A DNA stretch of 11,309 nt, from positions 1-11,309 of the forward strand of contig JAZGBC010000072.1 in assembly GCA_036444495.1 (NCBI GenBank). Reading direction: 5' to 3'. Position numbers and translations under genes: made by a program. Source of the stretch: JAZGBC01 sp036444495 (GTDB lineage Bacteria; Pseudomonadota; Alphaproteobacteria; Kiloniellales; J153). Under the pieces are notes generated by a model. It was given only the letters and a program-made list of their open reading frames with translations, was not told the origin of the DNA and did not search any database. Below are positions 1-8,730 of the stretch, piece after piece; positions within the stretch are counted from its first letter, which is position 1; each line of letters opens with the position of its first letter.

Positions 1-203
1 TCCACGTTGTCGCCCTCACCGGCCAGGATTTCCGACAGGACTCCGGCGGAGCTGGCGTTGACCTCGAGGGTGACCTTGTCCGTTTCCAGCTCGACCAGCA
101 GCTCGTCCAGTTCGACCGCTTCGCCCGCTTTCTTGAGCCACTGCGCGACCGTCGCTTCGGTCATCGATTCGCCCAGCGCGGGCACCAGAATGTCCATAGT
201 CAT
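1..203 (-). CDS. sucB: 2-oxoglutarate dehydrogenase E2, dihydrolipoyl succinyltransferase (N-terminal part)
   Basis: Only the first 67 codons are present; the gene runs off the low-coordinate edge. The visible part is a lipoyl domain. It begins MTMDILVPALGESMTEATVA and has the lipoylation motif ETDKVTLEV with the acceptor lysine at residue 43, followed by the second half of the lipoyl hammerhead (SAGVLSEILAGEGDNV). E2 forms the core of the 2-oxoglutarate dehydrogenase complex and transfers the succinyl group from E1 to CoA. It starts 9 nt after the sucA stop, as expected for co-translated E1 and E2. The start could be Met1 or Met3; Met1 is preceded by a short G-rich stretch (CGGGTAAG), a weak ribosome site. 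A pyruvate dehydrogenase E2 would also carry such a lipoyl domain, but the position directly after sucA makes SucB much more likely. The catalytic domain is not visible. Confidence 0.93.
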   Translation of the reverse strand, partial: MTMDILVPALGESMTEATVAQWLKKAGEAVELDELLVELETDKVTLEVNASSAGVLSEILAGEGDNV

Positions 204-212
204 GCTTACCCG

Positions 213-3218
<3,006 letters not shown>

Positions 3219-3266
3219 TCCTTACTGCGGCCGGATTTACGAAACTGCCTTCCCGGCCGCCTCCTC
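3219..3266 (-). promoter_or_regulatory. Candidate hairpin-bridged ribosome-binding site of sucA
   Basis: In the mRNA, GAGGAG (3266-3261) is followed at once by GCGGCCGG (3260-3253), an 18-nt loop, the exact complement CCGGCCGC (3234-3227), then AGTAAGGA and the sucA ATG. The stem is 8 perfect G-C pairs. If it folds, the strong Shine-Dalgarno GAGGAG sits 8 nt from the ATG, which is a normal spacing. Unfolded, it is 42 nt away. The only linear alternative, AAGGA, touches the ATG with no spacer. The inverted repeat is seen directly; its role in initiation is inference. Confidence 0.5.
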
Positions 3267-3272
3267 GATGAT

Positions 3273-3296
3273 ATGGGGGGGCTACGCTGCCCCCAT
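3273..3296 (-). other. Hairpin enclosing the sucD stop codon
   Basis: In the mRNA, ATGGGGGC at the end of sucD can pair with GCCCCCCCAT just past it. Either GGGGGC pairs with GCCCCC (6-nt loop), or ATGGGGG pairs with CCCCCAT (10-nt loop). The TAG stop lies in or next to the loop. No T-run follows, so this is not an ordinary intrinsic terminator. It could protect or mark the end of an upstream mRNA segment after processing, or simply reflect GC-rich coding sequence next to a run of seven C. Confidence 0.4.
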
Positions 3297-4160
3297 CGCT
3301 TCCATCATGGCCGAGCCCAGCCCGGCCGGGGAATCGGTCACCGTGATGCCGGCGGATCTAAGGGCCTCGATCTTGTCCTCGGCCCCGCCCTTGCCGCCGG
3401 CAATGATCGCGCCCGCGTGGCCCATGCGCCGGCCCGGCGGCGCGGTGCGTCCGGCGATGAAGCCGGCGAGCGGCTTCCTGGCGCCCGAGGCCCTGTAGAA
3501 CTCGGCCGCCTCCTCCTCGGCGCTGCCGCCGATCTCGCCGATCATGAGCATGCCCTCGGTCTCTGGATCGTCCAGGAAGAGCGCCAGGCAATCGACGAAG
3601 TTGGTGCCGTTGACCGGATCGCCGCCGATGCCGATGCAGGTGGACTGCCCCAGGCCGACGGCGGTGGTCTGGGCCACGGCCTCGTAGGTAAGCGTTCCCG
3701 AGCGCGACACGATGCCGATCTTGCCGCGGCTGTGGATGTGGCCGGGCATGATGCCGATCTTGCATTCGCCCGGCGTGATGATCCCGGGACAGTTGGGGCC
3801 GATCAGGCGGGCCTCGGACCCCTCGATCACCCGCTTGATCTTCAGCATATCGAGGACCGGGATGCCCTCGGTGATGCAGACGACGAGCGCGATTCCCGCA
3901 TCCACCGCCTCGAGGATGGCGTCGGCCGCGAAAGGCGGCGGCACGTAGATCACCGAAACGGCCGCGCCGGTCGCCTTGACCGCTTCGGCCACGGTATCGA
4001 AGACCGGCAGGTCCAAATGGGTCATGCCGCCCTTTCCCGGCGTGACCCCGCCCACCATGTTGGTGCCGTAGGCGATGGCCTGCTCGGAATGAAACGTGCC
4101 CTGGGCGCCGGTGAAGCCCTGGCAGATGACCTTCGTGTCCTTGTTCACCAACACAGACAT
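3282..4160 (-). CDS. sucD: Succinate-CoA ligase (ADP/GDP-forming), alpha subunit
   Basis: The alpha subunit binds CoA and carries the phosphohistidine of succinyl-CoA synthetase, which converts succinyl-CoA to succinate with nucleoside triphosphate formation. At 292 residues it is full length (E. coli 289). Visible are the CoA-binding Rossmann domain with GFTGAQGTFHSEQA (15-28) and GGVTPGKGG (37-45), VYVPPPFAA-like IYVPPPFAA (71-79), ITEGIP (96-101), GPNCPGIITP (121-130), and the ligase domain with the active-site histidine H248 in GRRMGHAGAIIAGGKGG. Its ATG directly follows the sucC TGA with no gap (TGAATG). AGAGGCGG lies about 9 nt upstream inside sucC, so the two subunits are probably translationally coupled. 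The stop is TAG, and the same frame continues for 14 sense codons to a TAA (see findings). Confidence 0.98.
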   Translation of the reverse strand: MSVLVNKDTKVICQGFTGAQGTFHSEQAIAYGTNMVGGVTPGKGGMTHLDLPVFDTVAEAVKATGAAVSVIYVPPPFAADAILEAVDAGIALVVCITEGIPVLDMLKIKRVIEGSEARLIGPNCPGIITPGECKIGIMPGHIHSRGKIGIVSRSGTLTYEAVAQTTAVGLGQSTCIGIGGDPVNGTNFVDCLALFLDDPETEGMLMIGEIGGSAEEEAAEFYRASGARKPLAGFIAGRTAPPGRRMGHAGAIIAGGKGGAEDKIEALRSAGITVTDSPAGLGSAMMEAMGAA

Positions 4161-5357
4161 TCAGGCCGCCTCTTTGACCGCCTGCACGACCTTGGCCGCG
4201 CCATCCCCCAGATCGTCCGCCGAGACGATGGGCAGGCCCGAGTCGCTCAGGATCTTCCTGCCCAGGTCCACGTTGGTGCCCTCCAGGCGCACGACCAGCG
4301 GCACGCGCAACTCTACCTCGCGCGCGGCCGCGACCACGCCCTCGGCGATCACGTCGCAGCGCATGATGCCGCCGAAGATGTTGACCAGGATGCCCTCGAC
4401 GTTGGGGTCGGACAGGATGATCTTGAAGGCCGTGGTGACCCGCTCCTTGGTGGCGCCCCCGCCGACGTCGAGGAAATTCGCCGGCTCGCCGCCACAGAGC
4501 TTGATGATGTCCATGGTCGCCATGGCCAGGCCCGCGCCGTTGACCATGCAGCCGATGTTGCCGTCCAGCTTGACGTAGCTGAGCTCGTGGCGCGCGGCTT
4601 CGAGCTCCATGGGCTCTTCCTCGCCCTCGTCGCGCATTTCCTCGATATCCTTATGCCGGAACAGCGCGTTGTCGTCGAAATTCATCTTGGCGTCGAGCGC
4701 CAGAACCTGTCCCTCGCCGGTCACCACCAGCGGGTTGATCTCGACGATGCTGGCGTCCAGCTCGACGAAGGCCTTGTACATGGCCATGAGGAACTTGACC
4801 GCGGCGCCCACCTGCTTGCCTTCGAGCCCCAGGGCGAAGGCGATCTCGCGCCCGTGGTAGGGCATGATCCCCGTGGCCGGATCGATCGCGACCTTGATGA
4901 TCTTTTCCGGCGAACGCGCGGCCACCTCCTCGATGTCCATGCCACCCTCGGCGCTGGCCATGATGGTGATGCGGCTGGTCACGCGGTCGATCAGCAGGCC
5001 CAGGTAGAGCTCGCGCGCGATGTCGCAGCCCTCCTCGATATAGAGGCGCTTGACCTCCTTGCCGCCGGGGCCGGTCTGCTTGGTCACCAGGACGTGGCCC
5101 AGCATGCCAGCCGCGTTCTCCCGCACCTCGTCGAGGGACTTGCACAGGCGCACGCCGCCGGCGCCGTCGGGATCGTCCTTGAAGCGCCCCGCGCCGCGCC
5201 CGCCGGCATGAATCTGCGACTTGACCACCCAAATCGGTCCGCCGAGGGTGCGCGCCGCCTCCAGCGCCTCGTCCGGCGTAAAGGCCACGCCGCCGCGCGG
5301 CACCGCGACGCCGAACTTCGCCAGCAGGCCCTTGGCCTGGTACTCGTGGATGTTCAT
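4161..5357 (-). CDS. sucC: Succinate-CoA ligase (ADP/GDP-forming), beta subunit
   Basis: ATP-grasp beta subunit of succinyl-CoA synthetase; it binds the nucleotide and succinate and pairs with SucD. The 398 residues are typical for alphaproteobacteria. Visible: the N-terminus MNIHEYQAKGLLAKFGV, the nucleotide-binding VVKSQIHAGGRG (44-55), the metal-binding EINPLVVT (206-213) and LDAKMNFDDNA (221-231), then the ligase domain with NGAGLAMATMD (273-283), DVGGGATKE (297-305) and NIFGGIMRCDVIAEG (326-340). I cannot tell ATP from GTP preference from sequence. The start is the ATG giving the family N-terminus, with a G-rich stretch (GCGGGGGTCC) just before it. Its 162-nt upstream spacer separates it from mdh and may hold its own promoter. 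mdh-sucCDAB is a common alphaproteobacterial cluster, so read-through from mdh is also likely. Confidence 0.98.
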   Translation of the reverse strand: MNIHEYQAKGLLAKFGVAVPRGGVAFTPDEALEAARTLGGPIWVVKSQIHAGGRGAGRFKDDPDGAGGVRLCKSLDEVRENAAGMLGHVLVTKQTGPGGKEVKRLYIEEGCDIARELYLGLLIDRVTSRITIMASAEGGMDIEEVAARSPEKIIKVAIDPATGIMPYHGREIAFALGLEGKQVGAAVKFLMAMYKAFVELDASIVEINPLVVTGEGQVLALDAKMNFDDNALFRHKDIEEMRDEGEEEPMELEAARHELSYVKLDGNIGCMVNGAGLAMATMDIIKLCGGEPANFLDVGGGATKERVTTAFKIILSDPNVEGILVNIFGGIMRCDVIAEGVVAAAREVELRVPLVVRLEGTNVDLGRKILSDSGLPIVSADDLGDGAAKVVQAVKEAA

Positions 5358-5439
5358 GGACCCCCGCGCCGCGTTTTCTGCAGAAGGCTCTCGGACCGAA
5401 ATCTGACCTGGGCCGGGCCTGCCCCATCGTTTTGCAGGT

Positions 5440-5467
5440 AATCTAACACCCCTCGCCCTGGGAACAA
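5440..5467 (-). promoter_or_regulatory. Weak candidate sigma-70-type promoter for sucCDAB
   Basis: In the 162-nt mdh-sucC spacer the minus strand reads TTGTTC, 16 nt, TAGATT. The -10 matches TATAAT at four of six bases and the -35 matches only at TTG. This would give a leader of about 75 nt before the sucC ATG. The spacer is otherwise without a gene and shows no convincing terminator, so a contribution from the mdh promoter is expected. This is pattern matching only. Confidence 0.25.
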
Positions 5468-5519
5468 CCGGCAGTCTACAGCGAATGCCTGCATCACCGG
5501 TTAAGGGGCTACCTGCCGT

Positions 5520-6536
5520 TCAGGCTTTCTTGCGGGCGCGGGGCTTGGAGGCTTTCTTCCGGGCCGAGGATTTTCCTCCTGCGCCCTTCTTGATCTTCTT
5601 ATAAGCCTCGATCAGGCCGCGCACCGAGGCCACCGACTTGTTCAGCATGGCCTGCTCGGCCCGGGTCAGCTGCAGCTCCATCACGCGCTCGACGCCGCCC
5701 GCGCCGATCACCACCGGCACGCCGACGTAAAGTCCCTTGATGCCGTACTGGCCGTTCAGATAGGCGGCGCAAGGCAGGAGCCGCTTCTTGTCCCTCAAGT
5801 AGGACTCGGCCATGGAAATGGCCGAGGCGGCCGGGGCGTAGAAGGCCGAGCCGGTCTTCATCAGCCCGACAATCTCGGCGCCTCCGTCGCGCGTGCGCTG
5901 GACGATCTCGTCCACCCGCTTCTGCGAAATCCAGCGCATCTTGACCAGGTCCGGCAAGGGTATGCCGGCCACGGTGGAGTAGCGCACCAAGGGCACCATG
6001 CCGTCCCCGTGGCCGCCGAGCACGAAGGCGCTCACGTCCTCGACTGAGACGTTCATTTCCTCGGCCAGGAAGTAGCGGAAGCGCGCCGAATCGAGCACGC
6101 CGGCCATGCCCACCACCTTGTTCGCGGGCAGGCCGCTGGCCTGCTGCAAGACCAGGACCATGACGTCCAGCGGATTGGTGATGCAGATGACGAAGGCCCT
6201 GGGGCAGTGGCGCTTGATGGCGGCGCCGACGGTTTCCATCACCTTGCCGTTGACCTCGAGCAGGTCGTCGCGGCTCATGCCGGGCCGGCGCGGCACGCCG
6301 GCGGTGACGATGACCACGTCCGCGCCCTTGATCGCGTTGTAGCTGTTGGCGCCCGCCAGCTTGGCGTCGAAGCCCTCGACCGGCGAGGCCTGCGCCAGGT
6401 CGAGCGACTTGCCCTGGGGAATGCCCTCGACGATGTCGAACAGCACGATGTCGCCCAGCTCCTTGAGCCCGGCGAGCAGGCCCAGCGTGCCGCCGATCTG
6501 CCCAGCGCCAATCAGCGCGATCTTGCTGCGTGCCAT
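5520..6536 (-). CDS. mdh: Malate dehydrogenase (LDH-like type) with a basic C-terminal tail
   Basis: NAD-dependent malate dehydrogenase of the lactate-dehydrogenase-like group used by alphaproteobacteria; it interconverts malate and oxaloacetate. Visible: the Rossmann loop IGAGQIGG (9-16); the acidic NAD-ribose residue D34 in VLFDIVEG; the substrate-loop arginines in VPRRPGMSRDD (81-91); ITNPLDVM (119-126); R152 in LDSARFRYFL; and the catalytic histidine H176 in GGHGDGMVP. The family usually ends at about residue 320. Here 27 residues (312-338) follow the last helix and contain 10 Lys and 3 Arg with no acidic residue, ending SKPRARKKA. A G-rich ribosome site (TCGGGGGTAAACACC) precedes the ATG. 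It lies 77 nt after zapE and 162 nt before sucC, probably in one transcription unit with the suc genes. The enzyme call is very safe; the role of the tail is unknown. Confidence 0.98.
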   Translation of the reverse strand: MARSKIALIGAGQIGGTLGLLAGLKELGDIVLFDIVEGIPQGKSLDLAQASPVEGFDAKLAGANSYNAIKGADVVIVTAGVPRRPGMSRDDLLEVNGKVMETVGAAIKRHCPRAFVICITNPLDVMVLVLQQASGLPANKVVGMAGVLDSARFRYFLAEEMNVSVEDVSAFVLGGHGDGMVPLVRYSTVAGIPLPDLVKMRWISQKRVDEIVQRTRDGGAEIVGLMKTGSAFYAPAASAISMAESYLRDKKRLLPCAAYLNGQYGIKGLYVGVPVVIGAGGVERVMELQLTRAEQAMLNKSVASVRGLIEAYKKIKKGAGGKSSARKKASKPRARKKA

Positions 6537-6613
6537 GGTGTTTACCCCCGAGGATTCCAGCGCGAAGCCCTACCCCGATTCAAGCGGAGGGGCAAGAGCG
6601 GGCGACGTCCTAT

Positions 6614-7732
6614 TCACCCCTTGTGCGGCGTGGCGATGTAGGCCGGCGAGCGCATCTCGATGAGGCGCGAGGAGGTGCGCTTGAATTCCCTGGCGCCCGC
6701 GCCCTTGGGATAGAGCGCATCGGGCTCGGCGGCGGCCGAGGCGACCAGGTTGACCCGCTGCTCGTAGAGCGCGTCGACGAGCGTCATGAAGCGGCGCGCC
6801 TCGTTGCGCTTGGCCGGGCCCATCTTCGGGATGCACGAGAGGATCAGCGTGTGAAAGCGCCGGGCGATCGCCAGGTAGTCGCCCGCGCCGAGGGCCTCTT
6901 CGCACAGCTCGGCGAAGGAAAAGCGCGCCACTCCGCGGGCGGCCATCGGCGTCTGGATCACACGGCCCTTGACCGTGAGCGTGACCGGCCCGGCGACCGC
7001 GCCGGCGCTCAGCTCCGCAAAGGCCGCATCCAGCGCCGCCTTGGCCTTCTTGACCAACGGGCTGTGGTAGACGCTCATGTCCTTGAGCCGCCGCAGCCGG
7101 TAGTCCAGCCCGTTGTCCAGCTCCAGCACATCCAGGCGCCGCCTCAGGAGGTCGAGGAAGGGCAGGAAGTTGTCCCGCTGCAGGCCGTCCTCGTAGAGAC
7201 GGTCGGGCGCAACGTTGGATGTCGCCACCACGACCACCCCGCGATCGAACAGGGCCTCGAACAGGCGGCCGAGGATCATGGCGTCGGCAATGTCGGCCAC
7301 CTGGAACTCGTCGAAGCAGAGCAGCCACGCCTCGCCCGCCATCTCGCCGGCCAGGCGAGGCAGGGGATCGTCCTCGCCCTCCTCGCTCGCCTGGCGCCAG
7401 GCGTGCAGGCGCTCGTGCACCTCCTGCATGAAGGCGTGGAAGTGCACGCGCCGCTTGGCCTCGCCCGGCGCGGTCTCGAAGAAGATATCCATGAGCATGG
7501 ACTTGCCCGTGCCCACCGGGCCAAAGAGATAGAGCCCCTGGGGCGGCTCGGCCTGGCGCGCCGCCAGGCCCAGATGCTCCTTCCAGTCCGCCGGGCCGGC
7601 CGGGGCCTGGTAGCCTTTGAGCGCGTTGTGCAGGCTTTGCAGCTTCTGCGCCGCCAGCTCCTGCATGGGGTCGAAGGTCAGCTCGCCCGCATCGTACTTG
7701 GCGCGGTAGGCGCTGAGCGGTCCGTCGGTCAT
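6614..7732 (-). CDS. zapE: AFG1-family ATPase, cell division protein ZapE
   Basis: P-loop ATPase of the AFG1/ZapE family. In E. coli ZapE interacts with FtsZ late in division; mitochondrial relatives act in protein quality control. There are 372 residues. Visible: the N-terminus MTDGPLSAYRAKYDAGEL; Walker A GPVGTGKS (71-78) in GLYLFGPVGTGKSMLMD; HFHAFMQEVH (97-106); Walker B LLCFDEFQ (137-144, with D141 E142) followed by VADIADAMIL; the sensor ATSNVAPDRLY (170-180); and the C-terminal DALYEQRVNL (320-329) and RTSSRLIEM (352-360). The open frame extends upstream to 8011, but that part overlaps the outer-membrane gene and has no family similarity, so the ATG at 7732 is preferred. Its ribosome site is weak (TGGAATCCC-ATG). 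Location directly upstream of mdh is a familiar alphaproteobacterial arrangement. Confidence 0.96.
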   Translation of the reverse strand: MTDGPLSAYRAKYDAGELTFDPMQELAAQKLQSLHNALKGYQAPAGPADWKEHLGLAARQAEPPQGLYLFGPVGTGKSMLMDIFFETAPGEAKRRVHFHAFMQEVHERLHAWRQASEEGEDDPLPRLAGEMAGEAWLLCFDEFQVADIADAMILGRLFEALFDRGVVVVATSNVAPDRLYEDGLQRDNFLPFLDLLRRRLDVLELDNGLDYRLRRLKDMSVYHSPLVKKAKAALDAAFAELSAGAVAGPVTLTVKGRVIQTPMAARGVARFSFAELCEEALGAGDYLAIARRFHTLILSCIPKMGPAKRNEARRFMTLVDALYEQRVNLVASAAAEPDALYPKGAGAREFKRTSSRLIEMRSPAYIATPHKG

Positions 7733-7857
7733 GGGATTCCAGCAATCAGCCCGTTTCGCCGGAGGGAAACCTGTCCCTCGGCTCAGGGCGAAGCATAGGA
7801 GGATAAGGTTAGGATTCTTTTGGCAGGCGAGAAAACTGTCCGGACGCCGGGGGGGCC

Positions 7858-8532
7858 TCAGAAGCGGAAGAGGATGGACAGCAGCACGTCGTGGGAGACG
7901 TAATCGTCGCCCGTGATGCTGTCGGTCGTGTTGAGGGCCCCGGTGTCCACGTCGCCCAGGTTGATATAGCGGTAGGCGAGCTGTGCCGCCCATTCCTCGC
8001 CGAAGTCCCAATCCACGCCGGCCATGCCGCCCCAGGCGAGGTTGTCCACGTCGGTCTCGCGGTTCACCTGGGCCTGGGTCGTCAGGTTGGTGCGCTGGGT
8101 ATCGGTGGAATTACGCGCCCAGCCGACGGTCGCGCCAACGAAGGGCGTGAAATCCGAATCGTTGCGCCATTCCACAATGGTGTTGAGCAGTGCCGATGTG
8201 GTGGCGATGTTCATCTCGTAATCGATGGTCTGGGCGGCCACGTCCCGGACGTCGAAATCGAAGCGGAAGCGGTAGCCCACCTCCAGCTCGGCGCGCAGGG
8301 GAACCTTGTCGAAGGAGTAGCCCACGATCCCGGCGATCCCGGCGACCAGATCGGTGTCGTTCTCCACGAGCGTGGTCCCGGTGAAGGCGGTCGTGCCGAC
8401 ATCGCCGATCGCGGCGGCGGAGCCGACCGCCCGCACGCCGATGTAAACCGTGCCGCCGTCCTGACCCGCGAGCGCCGGCGTCATGGCCGCCGGCACGAGG
8501 CCGAGCGCGAAAGCAAAGGGCCAAAGCCTCAT
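7858..8532 (-). CDS. Small outer-membrane beta-barrel protein (opacity/OmpA-barrel type)
   Basis: A 224-residue exported protein. Residues 1-22 form a signal peptide with a hydrophobic core and an Ala-Leu-Ala site (MRLWPFAFALGLVPAAMTPALA), cleaving before Gly23. The mature part alternates polar and hydrophobic residues as in beta-strands: VYIGVRAVGS (29-38), AGIAGIVGYSF (64-74), RAELEVGYRFRFDF (80-93), TPFVGATVGWARN (129-141), WGGMAGVDWDF (167-177), WAAQLAYRYINLGDVDTG (181-198). It ends LLSILFRF with a terminal Phe, the usual barrel-assembly signal. This matches the OMP_b-brl/Opa-like eight-stranded barrels; the exact function is not known. A good ribosome site (CTGGAGACAGGCAG-ATG) and a 198-nt leader with a candidate promoter suggest its own transcript. 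No clear terminator separates it from zapE, 125 nt downstream. Confidence 0.85.
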   Translation of the reverse strand: MRLWPFAFALGLVPAAMTPALAGQDGGTVYIGVRAVGSAAAIGDVGTTAFTGTTLVENDTDLVAGIAGIVGYSFDKVPLRAELEVGYRFRFDFDVRDVAAQTIDYEMNIATTSALLNTIVEWRNDSDFTPFVGATVGWARNSTDTQRTNLTTQAQVNRETDVDNLAWGGMAGVDWDFGEEWAAQLAYRYINLGDVDTGALNTTDSITGDDYVSHDVLLSILFRF

Positions 8533-8637
8533 CTGCCTGTCTCCAGTGAGGTTATCGATAAGTGCTTGCGCCTAGGCAAAACCGGATATGTCCCCCGCCA
8601 GCGAGCGCACGACTTCACAGGGTTCCCCCGTTTTTCT

Positions 8638-8667
8638 ATAATCTTACGTAACGATTCGCCTTGGCAA
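8638..8667 (-). promoter_or_regulatory. Candidate promoter of the outer-membrane protein gene
   Basis: On the minus strand TTGCCA (five of six matches to TTGACA) is followed after 18 nt by GATTAT (four of six to TATAAT). Transcription would start near 8630, leaving a leader of roughly 100 nt, a length common for outer-membrane protein mRNAs. The region is locally AT-rich in an otherwise GC-rich window. The -35 box lies inside a perfect inverted repeat. Confidence 0.35.
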
Positions 8668-8673
8668 GGCGAA
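8655..8673. repeat. Perfect 19-bp inverted repeat, possible operator
   Basis: TTCGCCTTG-G-CAAGGCGAA: two perfect 9-bp half-sites around one central base. It lies between the SDR stop and the outer-membrane gene and covers the candidate -35. The half-site geometry fits a dimeric repressor. No T-run follows on either strand, so a terminator is less likely, although it is downstream of the SDR gene. A GATTC (GANTC) overlaps its left edge at 8653-8657. Confidence 0.5.
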
Positions 8674-8704
8674 AATTCACGCCGAGTTTCAATCGCTTAG
8701 TTTC

Positions 8705-8729
8705 ATCCCGCGGGATTTCCCGGCGCCGG
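8705..8729. repeat. Two adjacent short palindromes after the SDR stop
   Basis: CCGGCGCCGG (8720-8729) and ATCCCGCGGGAT (8705-8716) are both perfect palindromes and follow the SDR TGA directly in transcription order. Neither leaves a comfortable loop, and no T-run follows. They may mark the 3' end of the cassette transcript, or be chance in GC-rich DNA. Confidence 0.3.
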
Positions 8730-8730
8730 C

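Noticed and set aside
5358..5519. Possible terminator or riboswitch in the mdh-sucC spacer
   Set aside because: Only short, imperfect GC-rich pairings (such as GGGC with GCCC) and no T-run; no known riboswitch core recognised. Only a weak promoter candidate was kept.
6554..6583. TTGAAT, 18 nt, TGGAAT as an mdh promoter
   Set aside because: It would start transcription only about 11 nt before the mdh ATG, so close that the ribosome site would sit at the very 5' end. Both boxes are also just the two GANTC sites. Not strong enough to list.
7831..7857. Terminator after the outer-membrane gene (CCGGCGTCCGGACAGTTTTC on the minus strand)
   Set aside because: The stem is only about 4 bp with a 3-nt loop and is followed by four T after several other bases, too weak for an intrinsic terminator call.
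7733..8011. N-terminal extension of zapE by 93 residues
   Set aside because: It overlaps the 3' end of the outer-membrane gene, reads as Arg/Pro-rich out-of-frame sequence, and ZapE proteins start near MTDGPLSAYRAKYDAGEL.
8552..8577. Palindromes TTATCGATAA and GCCTAGGC in the outer-membrane gene leader
   Set aside because: Short and common by chance. TTATCGATAA does not fit a DnaA box, and no pairing between the two would form a stable stem.
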